A stretch of DNA of 10,094 nt, taken from contig JNEM01010716.1 of the NCBI GenBank assembly GCA_000697335.1, positions 1-10,094 on the forward strand, read 5' to 3'. Shown here piece after piece: positions 6,810-10,094 of this stretch; the stretch's first letter is position 1, and every line of letters begins with the position of its first letter. The DNA is from Conidiobolus incongruus B7586 (lineage: Eukaryota > Entomophthoromycota > Entomophthoromycetes > Entomophthorales > Conidiobolaceae). The position numbers and the translations under genes were made by a program. The notes under the pieces were generated by a model. That model saw only the letters and a program-made list of their open reading frames with translations, did not search any database and was not told the origin of the DNA.

Positions 6810-9126
6810 TTATTCCAAAATTTCTTCGGTTTCTTCAACGACTTCTTCAACCCATTCTTCAATTTCTTCATTCAAGTTAGAATCAGAGATGTGTGCATTG
6901 ACGTCAGAAGAGTACTTTTGGCGTTCAGCTTGAATCTCAGCTTCAACCTTAGCGCGCCAGGTGTTCCATTCGGCATAGAGTTGATTGCGCTTCTTGAGAA
7001 GAGCAGCGGAGGCGGCATTGCGGGAGTAGTAGTCTTCCTTGTCGAATTCGCCAGAATAAGAATCCAAATTCTTTTCAATTTCTCTCTTTTGCTTTTCATC
7101 AAGCAAAGATTTAGGACGAGGACGCCATAAAATTTGACGGAAATCTTCAATGACCTTCTTGGTAAGTTGATTGCCGTTCAAATCCCAGAGAGTGTAACCG
7201 TGTTCCATGCCATGTTGCCATACGGAGGCACTGGAAATAACATATCTACCAGATGGATCCCATTCGAGCTGAGTGAGGCCATAGTGTTCAACAGTGTTGA
7301 TCAAATGGACACTGGTTTCAACATTCTTCTTGTCAGAAGGATATTTGGCAGGTAATTCGACATCCCAAAATTCAATATCAAAGATGGATTGAGTCTTAAG
7401 AGTGGCAAAGACCAAGTGTCTACCTCGAGGAGACCAGAATACGGTGTTGACAGTCTTTTTGTCAAAGGAAGCCATGTGACGGAAAACGTCCTTGCTGGCT
7501 CCCAAATTACCGTTGACGGATCTTTCGCGCTTGTAAAAGTGGATAGCGGTTTTGATAGGAGCAGGAGCAGCACCAGAAGCAGAAGGGGCGGGATTAGGAT
7601 CATTGGTTGTAATGACGACAAATCGATAATGATAAGTAGGTTCCCAGGCAAATTGAATGGCAACGTCCTTAAGTTCGATGACTTCAACAGGAATGTCTTT
7701 TTCTCTGACGCGGAAAATTTCTAAGTTAGAGAATTGAGATTTCTTGTTCTTGGTGTGGCGATTGACTCTGACGGCTAATAATTCGCCCAAAGGATGCCAG
7801 TGGAAGTGACAATCGGAAACATTGAATAAGGTCTTGTTACGGAGAATTTCTTTATCGGGAACACGAAGCAAAGATACACGAGCAGGTTGATTGCCCATTT
7901 CAGGAGTCCAGTAGACCAACATTTCATCGAAAGGCTTTCCTTTAATGGAGTGAGTGGCAGGAGCCCAAGAGAAATCAACAACGCCTTCAACTTTATGACT
8001 CTTTTTACCAAGCAAATTCATTGAGGGGGCTTCGTAAATGGAGATTTGTTGCTTAGGATGAAGACGGGCAAAGTATTTGTCTGAGGGAGACCATTTGAAA
8101 GCAGGCCAGCTAATTCTAACAGGGCCATCATCAGAAGCAGGCAAATTGGGGAAAGTTCTCAAAAGCATTCCGGTCTTAATATCCCAGATACAGAAGTTGT
8201 GGCCTTCTTCATCAGGACCGAAAGGAGAAGGATGATTAGGAGTAGCACCGGCACCAGCAACAATGGGTTGATTACTCCAAGTAACGACATATTTTTCATT
8301 AGGAGAGAAATCAATCAAACTAACTCCTGGGTGAGCAAATTTGACAATTTGTTTCCAGCTTGGACCGCCCCAAAGAGCAATACCTTGACGGTGAACAGTA
8401 GTGAGGTAAGTACCCTTAGGTGACCACAAAACATAGGATTCAGTCCAGTTGGGGCGGGATTCGATCTTTTCAGGGGGATTACTTTTATTATTCCATTCAA
8501 TAGTACACATGTTTTTAATAAGAGTGACGTATTGATCACGACCAGCTGGGTCTTTCAAATGACTCAATAAATGTTCCTAAATTGAATAAACAAAGATGAG
8601 ATAAAATTAAGAAGAATAAGATGTGATTACTAACCTTGGGTTGGAATTCTTCATAAGTAGGTTCGACATATTTATCTTCCAAACTAGTGTATTTTTCGAT
8701 ATCATTAAGTCTGTTGACAAGAAGAACGTGCTTTTTATCCATAGCATAATTGTTGACATTTTTAATAGCAGCAGTAACTTGTTCTGGGGTTTCAAATTCA
8801 ATAAAAGCAAAACTATAGAATGAAATGTTAATAATAAATAAAATGAAATAAAAAGTTATTAATTACCCCTTTGAGGTTAATTTGCCATTGACTTCTTCCT
8901 TAGGCATATAAATACCATTTTCTTTGATCGTACCACTAGCTTTAAAGATCTTGCGTAATACATTGCATAATTTTTCTTCTTTGGATTCATCAATAATGGG
9001 GATGTTATCAACAATAGCAATATTGTCAAAATTAGTATCTAATTCCAAATTGTATTTTTCATCTAAAGATGAAAAGTCTAGATCGGCTTCTGAGGTAATA
9101 TTTTTGAAATCTAAAGCGGGAGCCAT
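6810..9126 (-). CDS. PRT1: translation initiation factor eIF3 subunit b (PRT1), three exons
   Basis: On the minus strand, exons 9126-8867, 8812-8635 and 8576-6810 join to 734 residues, close to yeast and fission yeast eIF3b. Introns are 8866-8813 (54 nt, phase 2) and 8634-8577 (58 nt, phase 0, donor GTTAGT). An acidic N-terminus leads to an RRM: RNP2-like IAIVDNIP at 36-43 and RNP1 KGFAFIEF at 86-93, with intron 1 splitting its glycine codon. From about 189 to 630 repeated WSP/FSP/WDP motifs (e.g. WSPKGTYL, LEWDPSGRYV) form the large beta-propeller typical of eIF3b. WRPRPKSLL near 630-638 and the helical region with EWNTWRAKVEAEI near 682-694 match the C-terminus that binds eIF3g and eIF3i; the tail is Glu-rich. 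It scaffolds eIF3 on the 40S ribosome in the cytoplasm. Exons are clearly richer in GC and in C- or G-ending codons than the other genes here, fitting high expression. The start AAAAATGG is a strong context. Confidence 0.96.
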
Positions 9127-9232
9127 TTTTAAAATATATTATATTTAAAAAAATTGATTTAAAACTGGTTGAATGATATAAATATATATATAAATATGAA
9201 TCAATAAATTTAATATCAAATTATATATATTA

Positions 9233-9253
9233 ACCCCACCAAATAGGTATTTG
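9233..9253 (-). promoter_or_regulatory. C-rich box with adjoining palindrome upstream of eIF3b
   Basis: AACCCCACC at 9232-9240 is the only C-run of its kind in the spacer. It runs directly into the palindrome CAAATAGGTATTTG (9240-9253), 107-127 bases upstream of the eIF3b ATG. Read toward the gene it is a TATTTG palindrome followed by GGTGGGG. Position and contrast suggest a transcription factor site; no factor can be named. Confidence 0.35.
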
Positions 9254-9470
9254 CAATTTTCCTATTACCATATATAATACTCAATTAATTTCTACTTATA
9301 TTTTTACTAAACAGAATTCGATAATTATCAAGTTATGGGATTTGAATGTTTAGAATTTATTAGTCTTATCTTCCTTAACTAATATTAATTATTTACATTC
9401 AAACTTATTAATCAAAAACCAATTTTCATTAAATTAATCAGTGTTCCTTATTCATCTCATCAAGAATTAT

Positions 9471-9500
9471 AATTCCTTGGTTTAAGGAATTTTAATTCCT
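9471..9500. repeat. alternating AATTCCTT/AAGGAATT inverted repeats
   Basis: AATTCCTT (9471-9478), AAGGAATT (9484-9491) and AATTCCT (9494-9500) lie in alternating orientation. The middle copy can pair with either neighbour, giving two mutually exclusive hairpins of 8 bp (five-base loop) and 7 bp (two-base loop). It lies about 345-375 bases upstream of eIF3b. A ten-base AGGAATTTTA is shared with the structure near 4117. Confidence 0.5.
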
Positions 9501-10094
9501 ATATTAGAGTTATATTTACCATCAAATATAATATATATTTTTGAATACAATTAATTTAAAATCCAATTTGTTCAATTATTCTGCTATCTTTATATTTATA
9601 TCTTAAATATTATTTTACTTGAACTATACATTAATAATTTCCTCATTATTGATAATATATTTTGAAAAATTGTTGCAATCAACCCTATTTGATTGAATTA
9701 TTCATTTATTAAAAGTAACTATTATATTTTTTTAAGATTAATTTAATAGATAGTATTAACAAATTAATAATTGAATTTCATTGTAAATTATAAAATTTTA
9801 AACAAAAAATATATTTTAGTTATTTTAATTATAATAAATTTTTTTAAATTTAAATCTTAATATTATTATAATTTAACCAGTTATAATATATTATCAAAAT
9901 ATTTTTAAAATTTTTTTTCCAAAGAAAATATAATACGAATATTTATGACCATACTTAATATATTAAATATTTCTTTGTACTTTATATATAATTCAAATAT
10001 TAAATGAATTGCATCAGAATATTTATGTAAAATGAATATAAATTTAAAACAGTTTAATAAAATATATTTTGAGATTTAAAAATTACTCTAAATA

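Larger units (their letters stand above)
9127..10094. other. AT-rich region upstream of eIF3b
   Basis: Nearly 970 bp with no open frame of useful length and no RNA gene signature. It should contain the eIF3b promoter. Two items stand out from the A/T background: a C-rich patch with an adjoining 14-base palindrome at 9233-9253, and an alternating AATTCC/GGAATT inverted-repeat cluster at 9471-9500. Beyond about 9540 I see only A/T-rich sequence. Confidence 0.5.

Noticed and set aside
6732-9148. Several 66 to 132-codon frames on the plus strand and in other minus frames across eIF3b
   Set aside because: They are shadows of the GC-richer eIF3b exons, with no motif and no splice context of their own.

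Overview
The window looks like a piece of a compact but very AT-rich eukaryotic nuclear genome. Genes carry short GT-AG introns of 50 to 69 nt with branch-like YTAAY motifs, start codons sit in A-rich contexts, and spacers are visibly far more AT-rich than exons. The eIF3b protein looks fungal in length (734 aa after splicing) and in its C-terminal region. My best guess is an early-diverging fungus with an AT-rich genome, such as an entomophthoralean like Conidiobolus. That taxon is inferred from style only.

Layout from left to right. A probable C-terminal coding tail lies at 2-76 (uncertain), followed by about 1.4 kb of AT-rich spacer. Next is a three-exon plus-strand gene for a membrane transporter of the drug/metabolite transporter (DMT) superfamily (1485-2751). 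It converges on a two-exon minus-strand gene for a small P-loop kinase of the polynucleotide-kinase-like (AAA_33) type (3455-2794), with only 42 bp between the stop codons. An 800-bp divergent spacer with a folded inverted-repeat structure (4036-4124) follows. Then comes a plus-strand bacterial-type (d)CMP kinase gene (4254-5285) which I resolve into four exons. These include a 17-nt micro-exon and a stop-free 54-nt intron inside the Walker A serine codon. After 1.5 kb without recognisable genes comes the minus-strand three-exon gene for eIF3b/PRT1 (9126-6810), a core translation initiation factor. About 970 bp of AT-rich upstream DNA ends the window.

The genes do not form a pathway. They look like an ordinary stretch of chromosome, with one housekeeping translation gene, one transporter and two unrelated P-loop kinases. 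The most informative features are in the CMP kinase gene: a bacterial-type enzyme with a basic, acid-free N-terminus suggesting a mitochondrial presequence, and an exon structure that interrupts its two most conserved motifs. I see no mobile elements, tRNA or rRNA genes, CRISPR arrays or viral fossils, and no convincing new multi-gene system.
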